This document shows positions 8,461 to 16,185 of a stretch of 64,000 nucleotides of DNA, piece after piece. This DNA comes from a virus. Each line of letters begins with the position of its first letter. The stretch's first letter is position 1. The notes beneath the pieces are model-generated. The model was given only the letters and a program-made list of their open reading frames with translations. It did no database searches and was not told the DNA's origin. A program made the translations under genes and the position numbers. The DNA lies in IMG/VR virus record IMGVR_UViG_3300025168_000072, positions 1-64,000 of that record; one strand, 5' to 3'.

Positions 8461-9779
8461 ATAACATAATTGACCGAGTAGTAAAATTTGCTCAAAACAA
8501 TTACTATGTCGATGTCGAAGACAAAATACCTATTTTCATTTGTTCAATCGGCGCACATATTTTTAACGCTATCAACAAGTGTTCACGGTGCGACTTCGAC
8601 CCTGCCACTAATGCCCACTTTAACATACCCAACTGCCCGTTGCGACACAACTTTGCACCCATCTACACCCCGATGTCTCAACTCGCTGATACACGCCTTC
8701 ACATCCTCATGCGGGGAGAGAAAGGTTCCGGTAAAAGTATTCTCATAAATCTATTCTTGGCCGAAGGGACAGGTCTTCTGTATTCCTCAAGTGCCATGAA
8801 CGACGGTATAGGGTTCCGCACCATGCTTGGCCCCAACTCCATTACAGAAGCCGGTATGTTCGGGTCTGTTGATGAAGAAGGCGACATCATGGGCCGACCG
8901 CTTGCGAGAGAGATGTGTGGCGGATTCTTGGGTTTTGAAGAATCGTCATCCTTGACCGATGCAAACAAAAAAGACCACAGCGTAGATATGAAAAACCAAT
9001 TGCTCACATCCCTCGACAACGGGAGAGTGAACAAAGCCATGCGTAGTGGTTGGGTTACTTACAATACTCGTTATACTATGTGGGGTGGCACTCAACCTGC
9101 TCGCCTCGAAATGGAATCAGGTCTTGACCGAAGGCTGTTCATCATCGACATAGAAATGTCGCCGGAAAAAGAAGCCGCATACAAAATCGCACAACACAAG
9201 CAAAGCAACATGACAAGAGAACAACGGGCCGAACTCGCCGGAGAGTCTATCGCTATCCGCAATTGGATTAACACCCGTATGCTCGACGCTATGTTTGACC
9301 CGCCTTCTGGAGTTATCTTTGCCGAATCGTTGGGTGATTGGCTCAACCGACCGGACATCCGTTCTTACGAAGCCGACATCTTCCGCCGTCTCGCCATCGG
9401 GTATTCGATGATGAACAAAGAATGGGTTGGTAACAAACCTCTTACAATCGAACTCGACAAAAAATTACTCGGTCTTCTTGAGTCGGCTCTCATCATGCGT
9501 CGGTCTGTTATGGATGTTGAGGTTCGACTTATCAAAGACACTTATTGGATGCAAGACATTACCAAGTCTACCCTGCTAAAAGAAATTAGCCGAATAATAA
9601 CTAATGGTGATTATACCTCCGCAAAGCGGTGGATAGGCGAAAACCTTGAAGGGCAAATGTGGTATTCGGAATATGTGCCGAAGAGTAAGGGTCGGGGCCG
9701 TCGTGGTGTGATGTGTCGCATCGGGCCATTGACTGACCCTGAACAGGTCAAACAGAAGTGGGGTGCAAACAATGACTGA
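8457..9779 (+). CDS. AAA+ ATPase, candidate MCM-like replicative helicase
   Basis: 440 residues. A Cys/His cluster in the first 65 residues may bind zinc. Walker A is GEKGSGKS (about residue 89), the Walker B-like strand is GGFLGFEESSSL (about 155), and a sensor/arginine-finger region is WGGTQPARLEMESGLDRRLF (about 205-224). The C-terminal 90 residues look like a winged helix. This order (zinc region, AAA+ core with an insert before Walker B, C-terminal wHTH) resembles MCM helicases. No other replicative helicase is seen, so it is the best helicase candidate. It could instead be another AAA+ family. Confidence 0.6.
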   Translation: MNNIIDRVVKFAQNNYYVDVEDKIPIFICSIGAHIFNAINKCSRCDFDPATNAHFNIPNCPLRHNFAPIYTPMSQLADTRLHILMRGEKGSGKSILINLFLAEGTGLLYSSSAMNDGIGFRTMLGPNSITEAGMFGSVDEEGDIMGRPLAREMCGGFLGFEESSSLTDANKKDHSVDMKNQLLTSLDNGRVNKAMRSGWVTYNTRYTMWGGTQPARLEMESGLDRRLFIIDIEMSPEKEAAYKIAQHKQSNMTREQRAELAGESIAIRNWINTRMLDAMFDPPSGVIFAESLGDWLNRPDIRSYEADIFRRLAIGYSMMNKEWVGNKPLTIELDKKLLGLLESALIMRRSVMDVEVRLIKDTYWMQDITKSTLLKEISRIITNGDYTSAKRWIGENLEGQMWYSEYVPKSKGRGRRGVMCRIGPLTDPEQVKQKWGANND

Positions 9780-10413
9780 TAATCACACTTGGTTACAGAA
9801 CAAGTCTTGGAATGTCAAAGATGAATACTATACCCCTAAAATCTTAGTGGATGCTATCATGCCGCACCTCCCCCACCCCTTCACCACCTCCACCGTCCCC
9901 GCCACACGCAAAATCGTTTGGTGTCCTTTCGATACCGAGAATAGCGAGTTCGTTATTGGGTTGAGGGAGAAAGGTTACGATGTTATCCACAGCCACATTT
10001 GGGAGGGGAAAGACTTCTTTCATTATGAGCCGGAACAACACTACGACATGATTATATCGAACCCTCCTTTTACCCTAAAACTAAAAGTGTTTGAACGATT
10101 GTTCAATTTGGGAAAGCCGTTCCTCATGTTGATGGGGTTGCCGATTCTAAATTATCAGGTTGTCGGAGAATACTTTCACAAGAAACAGAATGAAGGTAAG
10201 AAGTTACAATTGTTAATCGTAGACAAGAAGGTTTCTTTTAACGGTGATACTTCTTCTTTCAACAACTCTTACTTTGGTTGGAACATACTTCAAGAAGACA
10301 TTATCTTCGCTCACTTGGAACATAACAATAGTGGTGAAAATTATGTCGGTAGTAGAATGGGCGACAGTGAATCGTTGCCGGAGATAGAAAAGAAAAAGGT
10401 GGAGTGGTTTTAA
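9772..10413 (+). CDS. Phage-type DNA adenine methyltransferase
   Basis: 213 residues. The catalytic motif IV is MIISNPPF (about residue 90), typical of N6-adenine enzymes of the DNA N-6-adenine/phage type. DEYYTPKILVDAIMPHL near the N-terminus fits the same group. The AdoMet-binding motif I is degenerate (VWCPFDTENSEF). The start at 9772 (ATGACTGA overlap) is preferred over 9763. The C-terminus is EKKKVEWF, the tail shared with PolB and others. Confidence 0.8.
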   Translation: MTDNHTWLQNKSWNVKDEYYTPKILVDAIMPHLPHPFTTSTVPATRKIVWCPFDTENSEFVIGLREKGYDVIHSHIWEGKDFFHYEPEQHYDMIISNPPFTLKLKVFERLFNLGKPFLMLMGLPILNYQVVGEYFHKKQNEGKKLQLLIVDKKVSFNGDTSSFNNSYFGWNILQEDIIFAHLEHNNSGENYVGSRMGDSESLPEIEKKKVEWF

Positions 10414-11033
10414 TGAGAACAAAGAATGAGATTGAACAACGGCTCGCATCCGAGCATAACGCATTGACGATTGAAACCCTTCGTTGGGTTCTCAACAATC
10501 CCGACTGCCCCATGTGTGGAATCGGAACAAGAAAGGAATTAGAAGTCGGTGTTCATTCAGGTGATGTAACCACATTATATTTAGAGGAAAAGTATTCTTG
10601 GCCGGTTGGCACAGTGATGACTCACATGGATGAGCATGTAGACTACGACCCCGAAGAAGCGAGACACATGGAAAGAATGCGAGGGGAGAGCATAGACACG
10701 CTCGACAGCGCACAGGATATTGTCTCCCGTCTTTTGGGGTGGCTCGATGAATTGGAGGCTATCAAAGACTCAACCGGAGGTATAACTTCGGAGTGGGTTG
10801 CCGACGCTTCTAAATTGGTTGCTCAAGCAAACACCTCTCTTCGACTTGTCGGACAACTCAAAAAGGAAATTGGCGTGGACTCGCAATTACTTTTAGCGCA
10901 AAAACAAATGGATGGGGTTATGGGTATTCTGGTGAACAGTCTACGCGATTCACCGCATCTTTTGGATGACATAGAATTTAGAATCGCTTCTCTCAAACCC
11001 CCGACAAATGTTATTGAATATACGGATGTGTGA
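10413..11033 (+). CDS. Hypothetical protein with N-terminal CxxC, possible small terminase-like
   Basis: 206 residues. The N-terminal part has CPMCG and a THMDEHVDYDPEEA segment resembling the HTH-helix region of some phage small-terminase proteins; the rest is helical. No small terminase is found next to the large terminase, which makes this a weak candidate. The stop of the methyltransferase shares a base with its ATG (TAATG). Confidence 0.4.
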   Translation: MRTKNEIEQRLASEHNALTIETLRWVLNNPDCPMCGIGTRKELEVGVHSGDVTTLYLEEKYSWPVGTVMTHMDEHVDYDPEEARHMERMRGESIDTLDSAQDIVSRLLGWLDELEAIKDSTGGITSEWVADASKLVAQANTSLRLVGQLKKEIGVDSQLLLAQKQMDGVMGILVNSLRDSPHLLDDIEFRIASLKPPTNVIEYTDV

Positions 11034-11035
11034 TT

Positions 11036-11299
11036 ATGGCAAAAACATGGAGAAATAAACCACGCAACTCGCTCTACGCTCGGCGCATTCAACGGGTAGA
11101 GTTTCCTCGATTGATTGAAGCCATGAAAGATGACATGCTCGACTGCCAAATCCAAGACACCGGCTTGGTGTGGTCTATCAAAGGTTATCGTATCGCATCC
11201 TCCGAAGTGGCTCGCAATTGGGGTATCACTTATGCACAAATGAAAAGGTTTCAGGATTACATCTATGAGAAAGACCCTTGGTATGCGGAGTATCGGTGA
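11036..11299 (+). CDS. Small basic hypothetical protein
   Basis: 87 residues, basic N-terminus. SSEVARNWGITYAQMKRFQDYI (split around residue 60) resembles a recognition helix of an HTH domain. Function unknown. GTG at 11030 is an alternative start. Confidence 0.5.
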   Translation: MAKTWRNKPRNSLYARRIQRVEFPRLIEAMKDDMLDCQIQDTGLVWSIKGYRIASSEVARNWGITYAQMKRFQDYIYEKDPWYAEYR

Positions 11300-11304
11300 G
11301 TATT

Positions 11305-11970
11305 ATGGGAATAGTAATACTTACTGCCGATGATTCGGCTTACCGTTTGGGTAGAGTGATTGAATCGCGAGGTTTGAAACATCCTCCGACCGCACCCGAT
11401 ACTACATACCTTGTTCACCAAAGTAAAATAACCGAAAAAGAAATCACTCATTGGATTGGGCTTGTCCCGTATCGTTTGGTATTTGTCATCAAGAAATTAC
11501 CGAGACTTAGTAAGCAAACTAAGGAGGCTATCATCATTGACAAGAGCCTCGCTGAATCTAAAAACCCATACAAGAAGGGTATTGATGCCCTGTTTAGGTG
11601 GGGCGACCGTCGAAGAGTTCACAATTTGTTCGTGGGAACGCCTGTCCCTTTAGCATTGGCGTTTGTAAGACAAAACAACAAAGACATCAGGTTGTGGCGT
11701 ATGCTTGCCGATGTCTCATTCACGCTACCGACTGAATATGCCGAAGCGGTTTTGGTCTACGGAATCAAACCGTCGAACAAATCAGTGGCTTGGCCGAAGA
11801 AGTCAAAGAAGGATGATGAAGCACCTCCACAATTTAGGCAGTCCGATAAGTATTGGCGTAAAATTATTGACATCGAACCAAAGGTGAGAAATCAAATCCG
11901 AACACAGACACCGGACAAAGCACCAACCACCATGAAAAAACGGAGGGAGAAAACCCATGAATGGTTTTGA
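11305..11970 (+). CDS. Unknown protein with the shared HEWF C-terminal tail
   Basis: 221 residues, no recognised domain. The first 150 residues look globular alpha/beta; the last 60 are Lys/Gln/Pro-rich and probably unstructured, ending in KKRREKTHEWF. That ending matches the tails of PolB (SKVEWL) and three methyltransferases, so this protein may dock to the same partner. A replisome accessory role (for example a clamp-loader partner) is possible but unproven. Confidence 0.6.
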   Translation: MGIVILTADDSAYRLGRVIESRGLKHPPTAPDTTYLVHQSKITEKEITHWIGLVPYRLVFVIKKLPRLSKQTKEAIIIDKSLAESKNPYKKGIDALFRWGDRRRVHNLFVGTPVPLALAFVRQNNKDIRLWRMLADVSFTLPTEYAEAVLVYGIKPSNKSVAWPKKSKKDDEAPPQFRQSDKYWRKIIDIEPKVRNQIRTQTPDKAPTTMKKRREKTHEWF

Positions 11971-12235
11971 ATTTTCTTTTGGTGTTTTTACCTTAATTCT
12001 AATTGGTTATGTTGGTAACAAAATCGAAGAGGCCAAAAAGAAAAGGATGCTTTTTCGGGCGGCTTACCCCACAATCCCTTATCACTTACAAGGCCAACCG
12101 GCGCGAGGCGGTGCGACACACAATTTTACTGTAAATCAAGACGAAGCCCAAGAAGAAAAGGCTTACGAGTTTCAGGAACATTTCTTTGATTGGGTAGACA
12201 ACTCCGACTTCTTGACTTTCAACGATGACTTTTAA
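11957..12235 (+). CDS. Small membrane protein with acidic aromatic tail
   Basis: 92 residues. One transmembrane segment at residues 5-22 (FSFGVFTLILIGYVG), then a basic stop-transfer stretch (EEAKKKRMLF) and an acidic tail ending in DNSDFLTFNDDF. Overlaps the previous gene by 14 bp with GGAGG upstream. Function unknown. Confidence 0.55.
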   Translation: MNGFEFSFGVFTLILIGYVGNKIEEAKKKRMLFRAAYPTIPYHLQGQPARGGATHNFTVNQDEAQEEKAYEFQEHFFDWVDNSDFLTFNDDF

Positions 12236-12246
12236 CTTTAACGGCA

Positions 12247-12256
12247 ACTTTATTAA
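12247..12256 (+). promoter_or_regulatory. TATA box for the HTH/zinc regulator
   Basis: ACTTTATTAAG-type TATA element 25-30 bp before the ATG at 12280, giving a near-leaderless transcript. There is no ATTAGTCG box upstream, unlike P3 just downstream. Confidence 0.45.
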
Positions 12257-12279
12257 GCGACCAAAGAAACAATTATACA

Positions 12280-12687
12280 ATGAGTGCTACGAACCGCCGA
12301 GTCCGACGCGCCATACTTGAGATACTCTGGGATGAAGGCCCGCTAACAAAAGAAGAGGTGGCCGTTGAATTAGCAAAGCGAAAGGGCGTTGGTCGTGTGC
12401 CAAGCCCACACAGTCTTTCCGCTTTGTTGTGTAAATCTAATTCAGTAATTAGTGTCGGAAAGAAGACGGTGCAAAATATAATTGGGGTAAAAGCAAAACA
12501 CTTACTGTATGATATTGACCGTGAAATAGTTCTCAAAGTCTCGGAGATAGAATACATCCGAGAGCCGTCTACTATGACCCCTAAAGAAAGGGAGAAAGCC
12601 GCAAAGTGCAAGTCCTGTTCCCGAACAAGAATCTTTCCTGAAAATGAGAATGAGTGTATTTCTTGTTTACGCACCCCGAACCCATAG
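12280..12687 (+). CDS. Winged-helix transcription factor with C-terminal zinc ribbon
   Basis: 135 residues. Residues 5-60 (RRVRRAILEILWDEGPLTKEEVAVEL) match a winged helix. The C-terminus has CKSCSRTRIF and CISC, a zinc ribbon. It has its own TATA box without ATTAGTCG and lies directly upstream of the octamer promoter P3, so it is a candidate for the protein that reads ATTAGTCG. That last point is inference. Confidence 0.65.
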   Translation: MSATNRRVRRAILEILWDEGPLTKEEVAVELAKRKGVGRVPSPHSLSALLCKSNSVISVGKKTVQNIIGVKAKHLLYDIDREIVLKVSEIEYIREPSTMTPKEREKAAKCKSCSRTRIFPENENECISCLRTPNP

Positions 12688-12691
12688 TCGT

Positions 12692-12729
12692 ATTAGTCGT
12701 CTATTAGTCGTATAGGCAGGTTTATATAG
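12692..12729 (+). promoter_or_regulatory. ATTAGTCG-box promoter P3
   Basis: ATTAGTCG at 12692-12699 and 12703-12710 (11 bp apart), then 11 bp (TATAGGCAGGT), then TTATATAG at 12722-12729. Same geometry as P1. It should drive the long operon 12764-16133, which ends with the clamp loader. Confidence 0.8.
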
Positions 12730-12763
12730 TATGAGATGTATGTATATATGTAAGGGGAACCGA

Positions 12764-12988
12764 ATGAGAGCCGAAAGCATACCGCATGTAGAATACGAGA
12801 TATTGAACGAAGTCATTAGCAACATTGACATTGCCGATGTTCAAGACGCTATGGTAACTGATGCAGTTACCGCTAAGCGATTCAAGACCGGTGCTAAGAA
12901 TGTTGCCAAGTTAATTCGCAACTTGATGTCTCGACGCACTCATCGTCTACCTGACAAACACAAGGATTACAAACAAAAGGAGGAATGA
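12764..12988 (+). CDS. Small helical hypothetical protein
   Basis: 74 residues, helical with a basic C-terminus. An upstream in-frame ATG at 12731 lies inside the predicted promoter, so the start at 12764 is chosen (AGGGG upstream). First gene of the P3 operon. Function unknown. Confidence 0.5.
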   Translation: MRAESIPHVEYEILNEVISNIDIADVQDAMVTDAVTAKRFKTGAKNVAKLIRNLMSRRTHRLPDKHKDYKQKEE

Positions 12989-12991
12989 AAA

Positions 12992-13396
12992 ATGGTAAAT
13001 ATAAAATGCTTAAAGGACTACGCCGATTACATGGGGGTAGATATTGACGACGAAGAAGCGGTAAACGCATTACAATCTAACTACGATGATTGGCGGTATG
13101 AGGCTCTAAGGGTCGCTTACTACCCAAACGAAACAACGGTTTGGGTTGAGAATACAGAACGCGAGGGTCTTGTGGATGACGGCAACGGGTATTTTTCATG
13201 CCCCGCTATGCTCAAGAAGACTGTTTCAGGTATTTGGAAATGGCAAGACACTATCGAAACCGGTGGGTATTGGGAACTCTACGACATAGAGCGAGACTTT
13301 CACCGTTTCTTTTCTCGGTGTTCTTGTAACGACGCACAGATGGTTTGGTATAGGACTGACGGACAATGCGGATTTTGTTTCAATGGAGGGGTTTGA
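12992..13396 (+). CDS. Hypothetical protein with Cys pairs
   Basis: 134 residues, acidic and aromatic-rich. C-terminal CSCNDAQ and CGFCFNGG pairs may bind zinc. AAAGGAGG lies 8 nt upstream. Function unknown. Confidence 0.55.
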   Translation: MVNIKCLKDYADYMGVDIDDEEAVNALQSNYDDWRYEALRVAYYPNETTVWVENTEREGLVDDGNGYFSCPAMLKKTVSGIWKWQDTIETGGYWELYDIERDFHRFFSRCSCNDAQMVWYRTDGQCGFCFNGGV

Positions 13397-13834
13397 ATGT
13401 TCAAGAGAAGCCCATACAAAGTCGGACAAACGGTTCGCGTTAATGACATCAAGCCGAAAATGAACGGTCGTGCCAAAATGATACCTTCAGGAACCGGAGG
13501 TTTTGTCGTAAAAGAAGTTCACCCGCAACTTAATCAAAACAACGGTGGTTATCTCATCGTTGCCGAGAGCAACCGCAATATCGAAGGTGGTAAGGTTCAC
13601 CTCTCATGGCATGTCATGTGGCCGCACTTCAACGGTCGCAAATCACCGACCGAATATCATTCGGCTTTCCGAATCATCGTTGAGGGTCGCACACCGACCC
13701 CCAAAGCCAACGCTTATATACCTCGCCAAACAACAGCAAATAGTGAAGACAAAACCAACACTATTATCGCTAAGTCTGTTCCCGCAGGTTCAAGACCGAA
13801 GCGACTTGTTTTGGCAGACTTTTTGGAGGAATGA
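13397..13834 (+). CDS. Hypothetical beta-rich protein
   Basis: 145 residues. The first 95 residues look like a beta-barrel (KVGQTVRVND... GTGGFVVKEVHP), SH3/KOW-like in pattern. The C-terminal 40 residues are low-complexity. Unknown function; starts directly after the previous stop. Confidence 0.5.
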   Translation: MFKRSPYKVGQTVRVNDIKPKMNGRAKMIPSGTGGFVVKEVHPQLNQNNGGYLIVAESNRNIEGGKVHLSWHVMWPHFNGRKSPTEYHSAFRIIVEGRTPTPKANAYIPRQTTANSEDKTNTIIAKSVPAGSRPKRLVLADFLEE

Positions 13835-13837
13835 AAA

Positions 13838-13990
13838 ATGGTAACAGTGAAAATAAGAATAGATTTAGAATTGGATATTGAAGTAGAAACAGACGAATTG
13901 ATGGATGCGACCCTTCGGGATATTATCGCTCAACATATCAAGGACTATTACATGGATGACATTGCAGACAACGCACAGGTGATTGGATGA
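13838..13990 (+). CDS. Acidic mini-protein
   Basis: 50 residues, strongly acidic, with a beta-then-alpha pattern (MVTVKIRIDLELDIEVETDE then a helix). Strong GGAGG upstream. Overlaps the next gene by 4 bp (ATGA). Unknown function. Confidence 0.5.
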   Translation: MVTVKIRIDLELDIEVETDELMDATLRDIIAQHIKDYYMDDIADNAQVIG

Positions 13991-14157
13991 GCGACGAGAT
14001 GGTAAGTGCATTAACAAACATCATCGGCTTATTGGCCGAATGTGATGAAACCTTAGATGATGTCGTTATCGTGAACCGTGATGGTGTCATTGAAGCCCTT
14101 CGTGGTATCATTCAGGATGAATGGATGCGAACAGGTGTTTTGGCGGTGGTTGAATGA
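13987..14157 (+). CDS. Mini-protein, unknown
   Basis: 56 residues, acidic, mostly helical. It is joined by ATGA overlaps to both neighbours, which supports it being translated. No recognised motif. Confidence 0.45.
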   Translation: MSDEMVSALTNIIGLLAECDETLDDVVIVNRDGVIEALRGIIQDEWMRTGVLAVVE

Positions 14158-14399
14158 TTACTCTTCACGATTTACTACCTCTTGTCGAAGCCCTTCGTGG
14201 TCTACAATTAGACCAAGTGCAAAGTGTCGCTGACCGCGATACCGACGAGGATAATTACAATTACTCTCACCTTATTACTATTAGGAGAACACTTGCTCGC
14301 TACAATGAAGCGTATGCCCCTTACCTCAACTTTGATGAAGACATTGCTTTCATCAAAGAATTGTTAGAGGAATATGCAAACGAGGTGATGAACGGATGA
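14154..14399 (+). CDS. Hypothetical acidic protein
   Basis: 81 residues, acidic and helical. ATGA overlaps on both sides. No recognised domain. Confidence 0.5.
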   Translation: MITLHDLLPLVEALRGLQLDQVQSVADRDTDEDNYNYSHLITIRRTLARYNEAYAPYLNFDEDIAFIKELLEEYANEVMNG

Positions 14400-14665
14400 A
14401 CGCAAACGAATTGTTCAAGGGTCTACGAAGAATTAAGAGTAGAGTAAATTACTCGGACTTCATCAAGCACTTCTATGGCGACGACCGGTGCGGCGAAACA
14501 TACCGCATGGCCCAATGGACTATGTTCAGGGATAACCTTGTGTCGTTTTGGTGTTACTCCGACAACACTCGCCAAGCACTTGTTGAGTCTTTGGTTGAGC
14601 GACATGCCGCAAAGGAAAAACAAGCCGAAGAACTCTCCGCAGTCATTGACGAGGTGGGCGTTTGA
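14396..14665 (+). CDS. Hypothetical protein
   Basis: 89 residues; an aromatic-rich centre and a charged helical C-terminus (AAKEKQAEELSAVIDEV). ATGA overlap upstream; the following gene appears to start with TTG inside its stop (TTGA). Confidence 0.5.
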   Translation: MNANELFKGLRRIKSRVNYSDFIKHFYGDDRCGETYRMAQWTMFRDNLVSFWCYSDNTRQALVESLVERHAAKEKQAEELSAVIDEVGV

Positions 14666-14841
14666 TTGCTAAGTGGCTTGTTAAGCGTTTGTTGCGAAAG
14701 CAGGGTTGGGCTGTATGTCATACATGCGACGATTCTATTGTTCACATCAACAGCGATAACGGGCTATGCGCCCCATGCGAACAGGAGTTCTACAAAGAAC
14801 AACAGCGACAATATCATCTTAATCAGGAGGCTTACCAATGA
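14662..14841 (+). CDS. Zinc-binding mini-protein (TTG start)
   Basis: 59 residues. CHTC and CAPC pairs 20 residues apart form a probable zinc site; a basic N-terminal helix (AKWLVKRLLRKQ) may contact nucleic acid. A TTG start at 14662 overlapping the upstream stop is inferred because no ATG is in frame. Confidence 0.45.
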   Translation: MIAKWLVKRLLRKQGWAVCHTCDDSIVHINSDNGLCAPCEQEFYKEQQRQYHLNQEAYQ

Positions 14842-14954
14842 ACTTCAAATGTTTGAAACCGTTGATTCATTCCCCTCAATTTGAAGGTAAGAAACACTGT
14901 AAGACATGCTACACTGAACATATCATTAAGGAAATAACAGGTGAGGAAGAATGA
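14838..14954 (+). CDS. Mini-protein with one CxxC
   Basis: 38 residues with CKTC and one further Cys near the N-terminus. AGGAGG lies 8-10 nt upstream, and the gene overlaps its neighbours by 4 bp on each side, which supports expression. Function unknown. Confidence 0.45.
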   Translation: MNFKCLKPLIHSPQFEGKKHCKTCYTEHIIKEITGEEE

Positions 14955-15109
14955 CCGTAAAATTAACTTGTTGTCTTTGCGGTAAGGATGCCGGAAAATA
15001 CGGGCATAATGCTCAACCTTTGGCTCAGGGCCGATGTTGCGATTCATGCAACACAGCCGTTATCTACGAGCGACTTACTCAAGCCATGAAAAAGGATGGT
15101 TCGCTATGA
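14951..15109 (+). CDS. Conserved phage zinc mini-protein (CCLCGK...GRCCDSCN)
   Basis: 52 residues. The arrangement CCLCGKDAGKYGHNAQPL then GRCCDSCN and a helix resembles small zinc proteins common in tailed phages, where the function is unknown. ATGA overlaps at both ends. Confidence 0.6.
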   Translation: MTVKLTCCLCGKDAGKYGHNAQPLAQGRCCDSCNTAVIYERLTQAMKKDGSL

Positions 15110-15222
15110 AGTGTGCTTGTGGTGCTTGGCATTGTGATACTATCGGAGTTGCATACTCCTTTGAATGTATCTTTTGTATTGAGAGAGGTATGTGTTTTCT
15201 TTTAAGTGAGGTGGGGCAATGA
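15106..15222 (+). CDS. Cys-rich mini-protein
   Basis: 38 residues with five Cys and one His (CACGAWHC, CIFC, C), probably one zinc site. Its ATG overlaps the preceding stop, and its stop overlaps the start of the clamp loader gene, so it may set translation of the latter. Confidence 0.45.
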   Translation: MKCACGAWHCDTIGVAYSFECIFCIERGMCFLLSEVGQ

Positions 15223-16133
15223 GCGTTTGGGCTACTAAACACCGACCGAGGACTCTACAAGATGTCGTCGGACAGGATGAAATCGTTAATGAATTAAAGG
15301 CAATAGTAAGTGGTAAAGCACCTATGCAACATTACATATTTCATTCTCCCGAAGCCGGAACAGGAAAGACTTCTGTTGCGAATGCTATGGCAACCGAAAT
15401 GCGTTGGCAACTCATCATGTTCAATGCGTCTTCTAAGAAAGAGCGAGGTATTGACTTCATCGAAGAAGTTATTATTCCCTTAACAAGAAGTGGTATCAAG
15501 GAACGGATATTCTTTTTGGATGAAGCCGACCAACTTACTGATGCGGCGCAGTCGGCACTGAAAGGTGTGATAGAAAACGCCAACGGTATTTTCATCCTGA
15601 CATGCAACAACTTGACAAAGGTTTCACGGTGGCTTCAATCTCGATGCCAAGTCCGAACCTTCAAACCGATTCCGCATGATGCAATGGTCGGTAGACTGCG
15701 AGCGATTGTTACGATGGAGGGAATGCGTAGCCACCTAAGCGGAGGCTTGGAGACACTTGATATTATCGCAAAAGCACATGCCGGTGATTTGAGAAATGCT
15801 ATCGGTGCAACTCAAGCGTATGTTCACATGATTGTTCCCGACCAAGAGAAATTCTTGGATTCTTTAATCACACCAGAATTGAATTACAAATTACTTTTAC
15901 GCCTATGTTTCCTTGAGAACGGATTCGATGAGGCATTGAAAATGTTCGTCGGAGAAGTCCGCGAACAAGTGCGTGAGACTTTCCGATACGCCGTCAATAG
16001 CGGTGCTAATGCGGAGTCTAAAATGCAGGTTATCGAAGCCGCAGTAGTGGCCGAGAGAGATATACTCAACGGAGTAGACGCTGAAATAGTGCGCCATAAC
16101 TTCATTAGAATGTTGGTCGGAGGGAGCCAATAA
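15219..16133 (+). CDS. rfcS: Replication factor C small subunit (clamp loader ATPase)
   Basis: 304 residues (archaeal RFC-S is about 315-330). N-terminal WATKHRPRTLQDVVGQDE is the RFC box. A P-loop-like SPEAGTGKTSVANAMA (about residue 45), Walker B FFLDEADQL (about 96), sensor 1 FILTCN and the SRC arginine-finger motif (LQSRCQVRTF, about 140) are all present. It loads the sliding clamp on primed DNA. No separate large subunit was recognised, so it may work alone or with a host large subunit. Confidence 0.92.
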   Translation: MSVWATKHRPRTLQDVVGQDEIVNELKAIVSGKAPMQHYIFHSPEAGTGKTSVANAMATEMRWQLIMFNASSKKERGIDFIEEVIIPLTRSGIKERIFFLDEADQLTDAAQSALKGVIENANGIFILTCNNLTKVSRWLQSRCQVRTFKPIPHDAMVGRLRAIVTMEGMRSHLSGGLETLDIIAKAHAGDLRNAIGATQAYVHMIVPDQEKFLDSLITPELNYKLLLRLCFLENGFDEALKMFVGEVREQVRETFRYAVNSGANAESKMQVIEAAVVAERDILNGVDAEIVRHNFIRMLVGGSQ

Positions 16134-16154
16134 CAACCTTTTAATACCCCCCAA
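16131..16154 (+). promoter_or_regulatory. Class II promoter before the OB-fold gene
   Basis: AATAACAACC followed by TTTTAATACCCCCC resembles the elements at 19013, 22843, 23341 and 27489 (ATRACWACCC-TTATATA-C tract). The leader would be short and includes GGAAGTGA. No ATTAGTCG. Confidence 0.5.
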
Positions 16155-16185
16155 TGAAAACGAATAGATACAGGAAGTGAACCAA

